From assembly GCA_910578455.1 (NCBI GenBank), contig CAJTQA010000024.1:1-50039 (forward strand): DNA of 50,039 nucleotides, read 5' to 3'. Position 1 is the first letter of the stretch; each line of letters opens with the position of its first letter. Origin of the DNA: an uncultured Dorea sp. Its GTDB lineage: Bacteria > Bacillota > Clostridia > Lachnospirales > Lachnospiraceae. Positions 16,803 through 25,798 of the stretch are shown here, one piece after another. The translations under genes and the position numbers were made by a program. Below the pieces are notes generated by a model. It made no database searches, had not been told where the DNA came from, and worked only from the letters and a program-made list of their open reading frames with translations.

Positions 16803-18476
16803 TTATCTTTTTCTGCCAAGAAGAATTTTATCAATAGCCTTGTCTGCCGCATGGCCGTCATAATTGTTGAAATTGTCCTTCACAAACTGATAGATCTTTT
16901 CAATCTCATAGTCCTTGTTCTCAAGAGCCTCCATCAGCTCGTCAAAAGTATCGCATACCTTTCCGGGCGCACTTTCCCTGACGCTTCTGTGCACGCCTCT
17001 GGACAGCTCGTAAAGTTCCCTGTCCGGCGTGTAGAAGAGAACCGGCCTCTTCATCAGTGAATACTCAAAGTAATTGGATGAATAATCCGTAATCAGTATA
17101 TCTGTAACGTAATACAGGTCATTGATATTCGGATAAGATGCAAAATCAATGATGCGGTCCTTGTATTTCCCAGGTATGTGAATCGGCTGGTGCACGAACG
17201 GGTGCATCTTCACAAGGAAAATGTACTCATCGCCGCAGAAGTCATAAACTTTCTTAAGGTCAAGCCACTCATAATTATAATGGGCAAACTTCTGCCCGCC
17301 TCCCCGGAATGTAGGGGCAAAGAGTATAAGTTTCTTTCCTTTCAGCTTTGGATATGTCTGGTAGAATTCCTCCCTGAAAGAGCTTATCCTGCCTTCGTCC
17401 AGAAATCCGTCAAGCCTTGGCATGCCCACCGGGAGAAATGCCTCCTCCTCAATGCCGAACACTTCGGAATAGACTTCCACAAGCTCCTCTGAGCCAACTA
17501 ACACGTAATCATACTTTTTATGGCAGGAGCCGGACGGGAACGGCGTTCCCACTTTTCCAAAACGGCTGTAGCCTACAGATTTGAAACCTACGCCTGCATG
17601 CCATACCTGAATAAGTTTTGTCTTCTTTCTAAGGTTCAAAAACCCGAACACCGGCACATAATCATCCACAAAGATATAATCCTGCTTCGCAATCATGAAA
17701 ATCAGTTTCGCCCAGCTCAAGGCGCTCATATGTGTGCCGACAGCCTTTCTGAAAGAATAGCTGATATTGAATTTCTTATCCAGCCCCCTGTCATGGAGCC
17801 TGTCGTCGATCGCTTTAAGATTGCCCCACAGGTAATCTTTCGTCTCGCTCATCAGCAGGACGTTCCTCCCACGTTTTGGGAACACGTGCGACCAGAACAG
17901 GTAGAACAGACGCATCAGCGTAATCGCCGTATACATGTACATACGGTTGAATTTTCCAAGCACCGTCAATGCTTCCTGCACATACCTCCTTATCTTCCAG
18001 TGATCGTTCTTGATCATAAAATAAGTATTGATGTAAAACCACAGGTATTTTTCCTCCTCCATCAAAGAGCTGAAGGATATGTTATATGCGTATTTACCGC
18101 CCCCGTACCGGAAAATGCGGGAATGCTTGTCATAGTCGTACGCCACCTCATGTGACGCATAGCACACGAAATTCCCTTCTTTCGTAGCCGCCATGATCCT
18201 CCAGCGGCCGTTTTCCAGGAACTGGCGTCCCCTTATGGCTGCAATGTTGAACCTGAAATGATATACGCCGTCTTCCTTTTTCTTGTATTTTATGGGCATC
18301 CTGTCTTTAATCTTCATGCCCACAATGCTCTGGTCATCCTCATCACGGAAGATCTTTCCAAGGCTCTCCATCCGGAATTTGACTTTTCCTTTATAGTTCG
18401 TCTTAATGTAAAGAGATAGGAATATCCTCTCCCACTCTATCTTTACGACTTCAAATATGATTGTTTCTTTTCCCAT
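16803..18476 (-). CDS. CDP-glycerol glycerophosphotransferase-family protein (third copy)
   Basis: The protein is about 557 residues. An N-terminal region of about 190 residues of unclear fold precedes the TagF/TagB-type domain. That domain has KLIQVWHAGVGFKS, APTFRGGG, MHPFVHQP and ITDYSSNYFEYSLMKRPVLFY, the usual signature blocks. These enzymes add glycerol-phosphate (or ribitol-phosphate) units from CDP-activated donors to a lipid-linked polymer at the inner face of the membrane. The start overlaps the stop of the repeat protein gene; ATG 18476 has AGAGG 9 bases upstream, while ATG 18482 is only 3 bases from it. Whether it primes or polymerises is not decidable here. Confidence 0.88.
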   Translation of the reverse strand: MGKETIIFEVVKIEWERIFLSLYIKTNYKGKVKFRMESLGKIFRDEDDQSIVGMKIKDRMPIKYKKKEDGVYHFRFNIAAIRGRQFLENGRWRIMAATKEGNFVCYASHEVAYDYDKHSRIFRYGGGKYAYNISFSSLMEEEKYLWFYINTYFMIKNDHWKIRRYVQEALTVLGKFNRMYMYTAITLMRLFYLFWSHVFPKRGRNVLLMSETKDYLWGNLKAIDDRLHDRGLDKKFNISYSFRKAVGTHMSALSWAKLIFMIAKQDYIFVDDYVPVFGFLNLRKKTKLIQVWHAGVGFKSVGYSRFGKVGTPFPSGSCHKKYDYVLVGSEELVEVYSEVFGIEEEAFLPVGMPRLDGFLDEGRISSFREEFYQTYPKLKGKKLILFAPTFRGGGQKFAHYNYEWLDLKKVYDFCGDEYIFLVKMHPFVHQPIHIPGKYKDRIIDFASYPNINDLYYVTDILITDYSSNYFEYSLMKRPVLFYTPDRELYELSRGVHRSVRESAPGKVCDTFDELMEALENKDYEIEKIYQFVKDNFNNYDGHAADKAIDKILLGRKR

Positions 18477-18481
18477 CGTCA

Positions 18482-21400
18482 TTATCCTCTGATTTTCCTG
18501 ATTTTATCAATTACTTTGACTGCTGCCTTTCCTGCGATGGCTTTCAGTTCTGTCTGCCAAACTGCTTCCAGCACAACAACTGCTACATAACTTGACGGAA
18601 TATACGGAATCTTTGAGCCATCTCTGAAAAGATATCTGTTTCCATCCTTTTTTTCATCGTATCCTTCCTGTATTTTATAATCTCCGTTTTGAAGATACCA
18701 GTACCATTTGCCGTTTTCTTTTATTCTCATCCTCCATCCAAGAAATTTATGTCCCGGGTAAGCAAAATGATTGTATTCAAGGATATTTTCCCCATTATTA
18801 AGCACGAGCTCCTTAGGATAAAACTCAGCAGAGCCTGTGCCTAATATTTTTGTCTTTCCCTTGGACTCATCATAATGATAAGCTAAATCAGACGTTTTCC
18901 TTCCGCTGTTATAGATTATCTTTATTTCCGCCGCTCCTTTCTTCCACAGGGTTTCTGCCATTACCTCCTGTGCCGCTCCAAGCTTTTCCCACGGAATACT
19001 GGCATATTCTGAAAACCTCTTGACAGGCCGGCAAACTTTCTCGTCGTACTCATCCATTTTCACTGAACTTCCATCATCCAGCATCCAATACCAACAATCG
19101 CCATCCCTGAACCTTACTTTCCAGCCGTCCGGCAGATACCCTTTACGGCTGAACTTGTTCTTATGGAATCTCTGAAAGTCCTCATACATAGAAACTGCTC
19201 CGGGATCAAATTCCCATATGCCGTCAGCTACTTTTTTAACCTTGCCTTCGCTTTCCTCATAACAGCCTTTCCCGGCATCCTGCAGATCGCTGCCGCTGCA
19301 ATACTTAATCTTTGGCTGCCACACGCCCTCCAAAGTGATATTTCTGACATCTCCGGACGGCACATAAGGCATCTTTCCCTGATCCTCTATGAAATATCTT
19401 TTCCCGTTCTTCTTTTCACAATACTCTTTTTCATACCTGAGAGTACCGTCTTCCAGGTACCAGTACCACTTGCCGCGGACCTCTGCCTTCATTCTCCAGC
19501 CCACAAAATCATATCCCGGATGCTCAAATCTGTTTTTTTCAAGAACAGAACTTCCGTCGTTTACGATAAGGCTTTCCGGCCTGTACTCTGCAAATCCGCC
19601 CTCTGATCTCATGATGCACCCTGCCGGATCGCCGTTGCGGCAAGACATTTGTTTTGATTTCAGGCCGCTGCAATAAACTACTTTATATTTTAATTCTTCC
19701 TTTCTCCAAAGGGCTTCTGCTACCATGCAGGACGCTTCCTTTTTCGGCAGAACCGGTATTACATCACATTCCGAAAAATGACGGATTGGCGGATAGCTGT
19801 CTCTTCTATATTCTTCTGCTTTTATATATGTTCCGTCTTCCAGATGCCATTTCCAGCCATCCTTTGTTTTTACCCGCAGTTTCCAGCCATCCGGCACATA
19901 GCCCTTACGGTTAAATTCATTGTGCCGGAATCTGATCCCGTCATCACACATGCTTAACGCCTTAGGGAAAAATTCCCATGAACCGTCTTCCCGCTCTCTT
20001 AATCTTCCCTTGGAATCCTTGTATGTTCCTTTTCCGGCTCCGGCTCCGCTATAGTACATGATTTTCACCGTCCATACCGCATCCAGTACAACGGCACGGA
20101 CTGTGTTAAACGGAATATAAGGAATCTTACCGTCTGGTTTCAGAATATATTTCTCTTCATCCTGCCGCTCGCAGTAATCCTCCTGCCTTTTAAAAGAACC
20201 GTCTTCCAAGTACCAGAACCATCCCCGGTCATCCTCTATCCGAATATTCCAGCCCACAAAATTATAATCCGGATGGGAAAAACAATTTTCTGCCGAAAAA
20301 GCATTTCCATCATTTACCACACGCTTATTAAGCCTGTATTCGATAACCCCCGCATCATCTATCTGCATCACTCCCCGCACGGTATCATATGCGCTGCAGG
20401 TTTTTTCAGATTTAAGCACGCTGCTGTAAATAAGCGTATATTCCTGCACTTCTTTGCCCCAAAAAGCGTCAGCCACTGCCAATGATATGTGATTGACAGG
20501 AATATGAGGCAGCCTTTCCCCTTCTTCAAATACACGTACAGGCATACATTCCTCATTATGCTCATTTTGCGGAACAAGAGAGCCGTCTTCCAGATACCAA
20601 AACCATTTCCTGTCAATCTTAAAGCGCAGTTTCCATCCAGCCGGCAGATATCCTTTGCGGCTAAATCTGTTTTTTATCAGGCAGGAACTCTCATCATTTT
20701 TCACCGTTCCTTTTGTAAACAGTTCCCATGACCCTGTATTTAATTTTCGGACTTCTCCCTCGCAATTTCCATATGAGCCCCTTGCCACATCCGGATAGGC
20801 TCCGCTGTTATACCGCAGCTCATATGTCAGATTCTTTCGTTTTTCTCCGTAATCACGCCACTCTTTCTGGCTGTGTTCCATACGCCGGATTGCCGACAAA
20901 ATAAAATCTGACGACTCTTTTTGCCTCTCTTTTAATATAGGCCGAACCTTGTCATAATCAATGTCAGGCAGCGGAACTGTCAGGATATCGCTCTCTTTAT
21001 TAATCCTGCGTCCGGACAGCCCAAACATGTCTAACAGATGCGTTACCTTATCGCCGTTTCTTGTTCCCACATAGAGCTGTTTTTCAAAAAGTACGCTAAA
21101 ACAACAGGCATGGAATGAATTTGTGAATATGCAGTCTGCATGCATGATATATCCCAGCCATTCTTCAATGCCCATATCATAATTGTATATTCTTTCTATT
21201 CCCTCGTATTCCAAAAGCCTGCCATCCTTGAGGGGCCTATCTGTAATCTCTACGATCTTGAGGTTATGCGCCCTTGCATATTTTACTGCCTGCTCTATCG
21301 TATCTTCTGCCCTCTCCATTACATAATAGAGAAATATATAATGCTCTTCCTGAGGCTTTATCAATATATTTTCATAGAATTCTTTATCGTGGAGCAACAC

Positions 21401-22063
21401 AGGGTCAACAACTTTTGTCACTTTATTTTCAATATTTTCATCCAAATATTGCTTTAAGCTGTCTTCCCGCACGGAAATAGCGTCAATATCGCTCACATAC
21501 CCAAGAAACTGTTTTTCGTCTTCTTCATTTTCACTGAAAAATACTCCCCGGCTGGCTGCATAAGATATCTTCCATTTATTTTCCATCGCCTTGCTGGCGA
21601 GAAAAAAGCCACGGTCAAAACCTGCGTTTGGCTCTTTCTTCCATATAACGTCCGTACAGCAAATGTAGCAGTCAAAACCTGGGTCTTTTATTTCCAGCAG
21701 ATCACTGTCATAGCACTCTTCTGTCTTAATGTAGTTGGAATCAATAAAATTCTGAAATTTATCATACCGCCTTTCACGTTCCTCATATAATGCCCTCCAT
21801 GAATCGCGAAGGCCTGTAATTCTTTTCCATTCTTCTACTTCTGTCTCATTTCTGCCGCTTGATGCAAAGTTGTTGCACATTGACGCATAATAGTCATAAG
21901 GATGCCTTAAATTATAGTCATTGAAATAAATCGGCTTATAACTTATAACCGTACTGTCAATCCCGTTTTTCAGCAAAAATTGCTGAAAAGCATAATTGTG
22001 CAGCGGACATGCGAAATTCAATCCTTTCGAGTACATATTGATGGAAATGATTCCAATCTTCAT
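18482..22063 (-). CDS. Polysaccharide pyruvyltransferase-like protein with six ~125-residue repeats
   Basis: The protein is 1193 residues. Residues 1 to about 400 resemble the polysaccharide pyruvyltransferase family (MKIGIISINMYSKGLNF, later NSFHACCFSVLFEKQLYVG), which adds ketal pyruvate to glycans or acts as a glycosyltransferase-like fold. Residues about 413-1175 are six modules of about 125 residues in an A-B-A-B-A-B order. A modules share RKGYLPxGWKLR, B modules share GYxFVGWxMxxxxxxxWYWYLEDG; all keep the WYWYLEDG-like strand and a later PYIP and VW. The modules resemble beta-grasp InlB/Flg_new-type repeats but lie in a protein with no signal peptide. AGGAGG precedes ATG 22063. The fusion is unusual, and the role in the wall-polymer operon is unknown. 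Confidence 0.8.
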   Translation of the reverse strand: MKIGIISINMYSKGLNFACPLHNYAFQQFLLKNGIDSTVISYKPIYFNDYNLRHPYDYYASMCNNFASSGRNETEVEEWKRITGLRDSWRALYEERERRYDKFQNFIDSNYIKTEECYDSDLLEIKDPGFDCYICCTDVIWKKEPNAGFDRGFFLASKAMENKWKISYAASRGVFFSENEEDEKQFLGYVSDIDAISVREDSLKQYLDENIENKVTKVVDPVLLHDKEFYENILIKPQEEHYIFLYYVMERAEDTIEQAVKYARAHNLKIVEITDRPLKDGRLLEYEGIERIYNYDMGIEEWLGYIMHADCIFTNSFHACCFSVLFEKQLYVGTRNGDKVTHLLDMFGLSGRRINKESDILTVPLPDIDYDKVRPILKERQKESSDFILSAIRRMEHSQKEWRDYGEKRKNLTYELRYNSGAYPDVARGSYGNCEGEVRKLNTGSWELFTKGTVKNDESSCLIKNRFSRKGYLPAGWKLRFKIDRKWFWYLEDGSLVPQNEHNEECMPVRVFEEGERLPHIPVNHISLAVADAFWGKEVQEYTLIYSSVLKSEKTCSAYDTVRGVMQIDDAGVIEYRLNKRVVNDGNAFSAENCFSHPDYNFVGWNIRIEDDRGWFWYLEDGSFKRQEDYCERQDEEKYILKPDGKIPYIPFNTVRAVVLDAVWTVKIMYYSGAGAGKGTYKDSKGRLREREDGSWEFFPKALSMCDDGIRFRHNEFNRKGYVPDGWKLRVKTKDGWKWHLEDGTYIKAEEYRRDSYPPIRHFSECDVIPVLPKKEASCMVAEALWRKEELKYKVVYCSGLKSKQMSCRNGDPAGCIMRSEGGFAEYRPESLIVNDGSSVLEKNRFEHPGYDFVGWRMKAEVRGKWYWYLEDGTLRYEKEYCEKKNGKRYFIEDQGKMPYVPSGDVRNITLEGVWQPKIKYCSGSDLQDAGKGCYEESEGKVKKVADGIWEFDPGAVSMYEDFQRFHKNKFSRKGYLPDGWKVRFRDGDCWYWMLDDGSSVKMDEYDEKVCRPVKRFSEYASIPWEKLGAAQEVMAETLWKKGAAEIKIIYNSGRKTSDLAYHYDESKGKTKILGTGSAEFYPKELVLNNGENILEYNHFAYPGHKFLGWRMRIKENGKWYWYLQNGDYKIQEGYDEKKDGNRYLFRDGSKIPYIPSSYVAVVVLEAVWQTELKAIAGKAAVKVIDKIRKIRG

Positions 22064-22098
22064 ATTTTTTCCTCCTGCTTAACCATTTTATCGTAGTC

Positions 22099-22515
22099 TT
22101 ATTTCGTAAAAAGATTATCCTCCGACAGATGAAGCTCTTCCTTAATCTTTGTTGTCGATATTCCCTCCGTCCTGTCAAGATACACAACCTCACAGATATC
22201 CCTCAGGTTTTCAAATTTTTCATGACCGACCCAGTCGCTTCCCATAACTACTACGTCTGCATGATATTTCAGGACGTCCTCCCTTTTCTGATCCCAATTA
22301 TTTTCCGGAATCACGAGGTCAACATATCGTATTGCTTCAAGCATTTCTTTTCTTGTCTCATAATTATGGTAAGCTTTTTTCCCCTTCACCGCATTAAACT
22401 CTTCTGTAGATATTGCTACAATCAGATAATCACCTAATGCCCTTGCTCTTTTCAGAAGCCTTATATGCCCGTAATGAAGCAGGTCATATGTTCCATATGT
22501 CAATACACGTTTCAT
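22099..22515 (-). CDS. tagD: Glycerol-3-phosphate cytidylyltransferase
   Basis: The 138-residue protein matches TagD/TarD in length and motifs: LTYGTYDLLHYGHIRLL with the HYGH nucleotide-binding motif (residues 14-17), GSDWVGHEKF, and RTEGISTTKIK (from residue 115), the second signature. It makes CDP-glycerol from CTP and glycerol 3-phosphate, the donor for the CDP-glycerol transferases on both sides. AGGAG precedes ATG 22515, and the upstream gene ends 12 bases away. This gene is the best evidence that the polymer contains glycerol phosphate. Confidence 0.95.
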   Translation of the reverse strand: MKRVLTYGTYDLLHYGHIRLLKRARALGDYLIVAISTEEFNAVKGKKAYHNYETRKEMLEAIRYVDLVIPENNWDQKREDVLKYHADVVVMGSDWVGHEKFENLRDICEVVYLDRTEGISTTKIKEELHLSEDNLFTK

Positions 22516-22527
22516 ATATCCAATCTC

Positions 22528-23937
22528 CTATTTTTCCATGAATTCCAATATACGCTCCGTTGCATGCCCGTCGCAGCAGCACATGAACCTGTTTTTAAAA
22601 TCAGTTACCTCCTGCTTGTCAAAACGCTCATCAATATGTTTAATATAGTCAATCATCTCTTCATTTGTCTTGCACAATGGGCCTGGTGTAATCTCATCAA
22701 AATCGTAATATAGACCTCTTTCATCAATATACTCTTCAATATCATATACGTAAAAAAGCATCGGCCTCTCAAACAGGGCATACTCAAAAACAACCGAAGA
22801 ATAATCTGAAATGCAGATATCCGCCACCGCCATCAGGTCATTAATAGACATCCCCTGCCCTCTGGTCATGTCATATGCAAATGTATTTTTATACGGCTCA
22901 GGTATTTCCGGAAGCTCCGTTACTGTCTGATGATGTTTAAAAATCAAAATGTACTCATCACTAAGAGCCTCTGCAAACATCCTGACATCCAGCTTATCCG
23001 GGGATAGCCTTTTCAAACCTACCCCGCGGTATGTCGGAGCATACAAAATGACTTTTTTGCCTTTTGCTGCCGGAATTGTTTCATATAAAGTTTTATAGCA
23101 GTTTTCAAGATATCCCCGGTCAAAAAACTCATCTGTCCGGCTGACGCCTATGGGCTGAATGATTTTTTCTTCTTTACTGATTCCCATAAACTCTTCAAAT
23201 ACCCATGACAATTCAGGACTTGCAATTGTAACAATAGAATAATTGTTATATTCCGGATATTCTTCATATGTCTTTTGTGTTTTGAAATGCTCTTTTCCAC
23301 TTGTACTCAGTCCTATCTTTTTAAACACGCCGCACCCATGCCACAACTGGATTACCTTTGTTTCTTTCCTGATGTTAAAATAACCCATGAGGCTGTTGGA
23401 CTCATGAACAAATACCGCTTTCGCTGTTCCCATATCCCGGGCAAACTTCTCCGCATTGGCATAATACACAGAAGTGCCCACCTCTCCCCGGTGCAGTTCT
23501 CTCAGGATCACCTGATATTCTCCGGCTTCTTTCAGCTTATTATATATATATTTACAGCTTTGGTTCAACCCAGCTCTCGGCTGCATAAAGACGGCCACTT
23601 TCTCCACATGGAATTTTTTAAAATCATCATAAATGCCCGGAAGAATTTTTTTTACATATCTCCTTTTCAGTTCTTTTCTGTAAGCCCCGTAATTCAGCTT
23701 ATCTATCTGACGGAGTATCTCCCTGACTTCTCTGTCCTCTTTCGCATTCGCACCTTTTAACATCAATGCGGCTCTTTCTTCTGACTTTTCTTTTTTTGCA
23801 AGTTCCGAAAGCATGTTTCGGAGCTCCTCTACTACCTTGTGGTCTGTTAGACGCTCCTGCTTTCTCTTTCTTGAGATATTATACGTCTCTTTTACTCCTA
23901 CAGTCTTTATGTTATTTAATATCGCCTGTACGCCCAT
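22528..23937 (-). CDS. CDP-glycerol glycerophosphotransferase-family protein (second copy)
   Basis: The protein is about 469 residues. A basic, helical N-terminus (about 1-110) precedes the transferase domain with KVIQLWHGCGVFKKIG, APTYRGVG, FKHHQTV and ISDYSSVVFEYALFERPMLFYVYD. The block order and length fit TagF-type polymerases or TagB-type primases. AAGG lies 10 bases before ATG 23937; an ATG at 23946 would be too close to it. It sits between the exporter ATPase and tagD. The substrate is most simply CDP-glycerol made by the next gene. Confidence 0.9.
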   Translation of the reverse strand: MGVQAILNNIKTVGVKETYNISRKRKQERLTDHKVVEELRNMLSELAKKEKSEERAALMLKGANAKEDREVREILRQIDKLNYGAYRKELKRRYVKKILPGIYDDFKKFHVEKVAVFMQPRAGLNQSCKYIYNKLKEAGEYQVILRELHRGEVGTSVYYANAEKFARDMGTAKAVFVHESNSLMGYFNIRKETKVIQLWHGCGVFKKIGLSTSGKEHFKTQKTYEEYPEYNNYSIVTIASPELSWVFEEFMGISKEEKIIQPIGVSRTDEFFDRGYLENCYKTLYETIPAAKGKKVILYAPTYRGVGLKRLSPDKLDVRMFAEALSDEYILIFKHHQTVTELPEIPEPYKNTFAYDMTRGQGMSINDLMAVADICISDYSSVVFEYALFERPMLFYVYDIEEYIDERGLYYDFDEITPGPLCKTNEEMIDYIKHIDERFDKQEVTDFKNRFMCCCDGHATERILEFMEK

Positions 23938-23980
23938 TTTTTCCATACCTTCTTTCCATACGTATCTCTTTTTTCAGCGC

Positions 23981-24799
23981 CTACCCAAACAGCCTGTCCA
24001 TCAGGCTCACTTTCCTGTTCTTAATAATCCTGTCTTTAAACTTCTCCTCCCGCTCTGCCTTTTTCTCTGCCTTCGTCAGCGTATTATACCGCTCTATATA
24101 CTCAGCATAGTGGTCGCACACCTCGTCGATTGTTCCGTATTCCTTCATCTTCCCGCCTTCCAGCCACATGGCGGTGTCACAGAACTCCCTCACCTGGGGC
24201 AGGGAATGTGAGATAAAGATAATCGTTTTTCCCTCTTCCTTAAGCTCCTTCATTCTGTCCAGGCACTTATGGGCAAACCCTTTATCTCCCACAGATAAAG
24301 CCTCGTCTATGATAAGGATGTCCGGATCCAGGCAGAGGTTAATGGAAAATCCAAGCCTGGACTTCATCCCGCTGGAATATTTCTTCACAGGCTGATAGAG
24401 GAAGTCTCCGATCTCGGCAAACTCTGCCACTCCTTCCGTAATCTCGCCGATCCTTTTTTCCGTCAGCCCCAAAAGCGCTCCCTTGAGTTTGATGTTCTCA
24501 AGGCCGGTAAGCTCCTTGTTAAGTCCGGTATTGATTGCCACAAGAGCCTGCTCCCCGTTGACGGTGATTTCTCCCTCATCCGGGGAGGCAATTCCGGACA
24601 GCACAAGAGCCATCGTTGATTTCCCGGAACCGTTGGTGCCAAGGATTCCAAGAACCTGACCCTTTTTCACGTCAAAGGAAATGTCCTTGAGCGCATAAAA
24701 GTACTGGGTCTTCTGATCCTTTTGCACATCCTTGTCTTTTCTTTTCAGCTTATAAATCTTGGACACATTTTCAAATTTAATTGCAGTTTCTTTTTCCAT
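23981..24799 (-). CDS. tagH: Teichoic-acid/polysaccharide ABC exporter, ATPase subunit (TagH-like)
   Basis: The 272-residue protein has Walker A GTNGSGKST (54-62), signature SSGMK (142-146) and Walker B ILIIDE (161-166), followed by SHSLPQVREFC. The layout matches TagH/Wzt-type ATPases that power export of finished lipid-linked polymer. It lacks the long C-terminal extension of B. subtilis TagH, ending in a basic, charged tail of about 50 residues. AGAGG lies 7 bases before ATG 24799. The permease gene is upstream, separated by 177 bases holding a GC-rich repeat array, which is unusual for such a pair. Confidence 0.92.
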   Translation of the reverse strand: MEKETAIKFENVSKIYKLKRKDKDVQKDQKTQYFYALKDISFDVKKGQVLGILGTNGSGKSTMALVLSGIASPDEGEITVNGEQALVAINTGLNKELTGLENIKLKGALLGLTEKRIGEITEGVAEFAEIGDFLYQPVKKYSSGMKSRLGFSINLCLDPDILIIDEALSVGDKGFAHKCLDRMKELKEEGKTIIFISHSLPQVREFCDTAMWLEGGKMKEYGTIDEVCDHYAEYIERYNTLTKAEKKAEREEKFKDRIIKNRKVSLMDRLFG

Positions 24800-24836
24800 C
24801 TGAATTCCTCTTTGTTTATTTTTATCTGCCTCAATG

Positions 24837-24920
24837 CCGCGGATGCTCCGCGCTACCCTCTGCTCCGATTCCGCGGATGCTCCGCGCTACCCTCTGCTCC
24901 GATTCCGCGGATTGCTCCGC
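24837..24920 (-). repeat. Tandem 34-bp GC-rich hairpin repeats between exporter genes
   Basis: Two full 34-base units (24837-24870, 24871-24904) and a partial third (24905-24920) lie between the tagG stop and the tagH start. Each unit holds a 6-bp stem (CGCGGA/TCCGCG on the minus strand) with a 3-base loop. The rest of the 177-base gap also has a GCCC/GGGC hairpin. The block is much more GC-rich than its surroundings. It could be a dispersed palindromic repeat, or an mRNA element that sets the ratio of the two subunits. Confidence 0.75.
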
Positions 24921-24976
24921 GCTGCGCGCTCCCTCAATCCTAAAACATTCGAAATCCGCCCTTTCGGGCTGCTTTC

Positions 24977-25783
24977 TCATATCATATCTATAAATCTTGT
25001 CTTGAATTTGTACATCATGTAGCTTCCGAAGAAGAACAGCGCCAGCGTGATTCCCCAGAACCATGCCATAGGCCATCCGTAAGCCAAAAAACCTTTATGG
25101 TAGAAGAAACAGTCCCTGTAGCCCTGCACGAGGTAATAAATGGGATTGCACATTATGATCTTTGCGACTCTTCCCCCTCCAATTCTTTCAATATTCCACA
25201 ATATCGGCGTCAGGTAGAGCAAAAGGCGCATACATGCTAAGATCAGCTTGCGGGTATCCCTCGCAAGCATGTTAAGTACAGATGTGGTCAGAGATAAGGA
25301 CACCGAAAAAATAATCGTACAGAAAAGATAGTATATCAGTCCCAGCCAATGCACGCTCGGATAATATCCCTGAGTCACAAATATGACGATCAAAATGATC
25401 ATCAGGCAAAAATGGTCAAAAAGCTTTTCCAGCACAACCGTCATAGGCAGTATGCTCACCGGAAACTTCATCTTCGTAATGACGTTTACCTTTTTATATA
25501 CAGAGTTGCACCCGTCCGTAATGCATGGGCTCACATAAAACCAGACTACCATCCCCCCCAGCATCCATACCAGGTATGGGATGCCCTGGACATCCTTCCG
25601 GTTAAATACATATCCGAACACAAACCAGTATGTGAGCACCTGGATTGCCGGGTTGGCAAAGTTCCAGAAGACGCCCAGCTTGCTCTCCCGCATGTCCGCC
25701 AGCAGTTCATATTTGGATATGGACACGATTCTATGAAAATTCTGATAGTTTTCACTCAGAACATACTTCGCACTTGTAAACAA
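24977..25783 (-). CDS. tagG: Teichoic-acid/polysaccharide ABC exporter, permease subunit (TagG-like)
   Basis: The 268-residue protein has about six membrane segments and the ABC-2 polysaccharide exporter pattern: an amphipathic N-terminus with RESKLGVFWNFANPAIQVL, a central YYLFCTIIFSVSLSLTTS, and LYLTPILWNIE plus NPIYYLVQGYRD near the C-terminus. It forms the channel that carries the lipid-linked polymer outward, with the TagH-like ATPase. The start is a TTG at 25783 with GGGAGG 7 bases upstream; no ATG lies near. It follows the cytidylyltransferase gene by 15 bases. Confidence 0.92.
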   Translation of the reverse strand: MFTSAKYVLSENYQNFHRIVSISKYELLADMRESKLGVFWNFANPAIQVLTYWFVFGYVFNRKDVQGIPYLVWMLGGMVVWFYVSPCITDGCNSVYKKVNVITKMKFPVSILPMTVVLEKLFDHFCLMIILIVIFVTQGYYPSVHWLGLIYYLFCTIIFSVSLSLTTSVLNMLARDTRKLILACMRLLLYLTPILWNIERIGGGRVAKIIMCNPIYYLVQGYRDCFFYHKGFLAYGWPMAWFWGITLALFFFGSYMMYKFKTRFIDMI

Positions 25784-25798
25784 TGTTTTTCCTCCCTG

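Noticed and set aside
24831..25076. A small minus-strand gene over the GC-rich repeats
   Set aside because: Its frame overlaps the tagG 3' end and its peptide is just the translated repeat; no start signal was seen.
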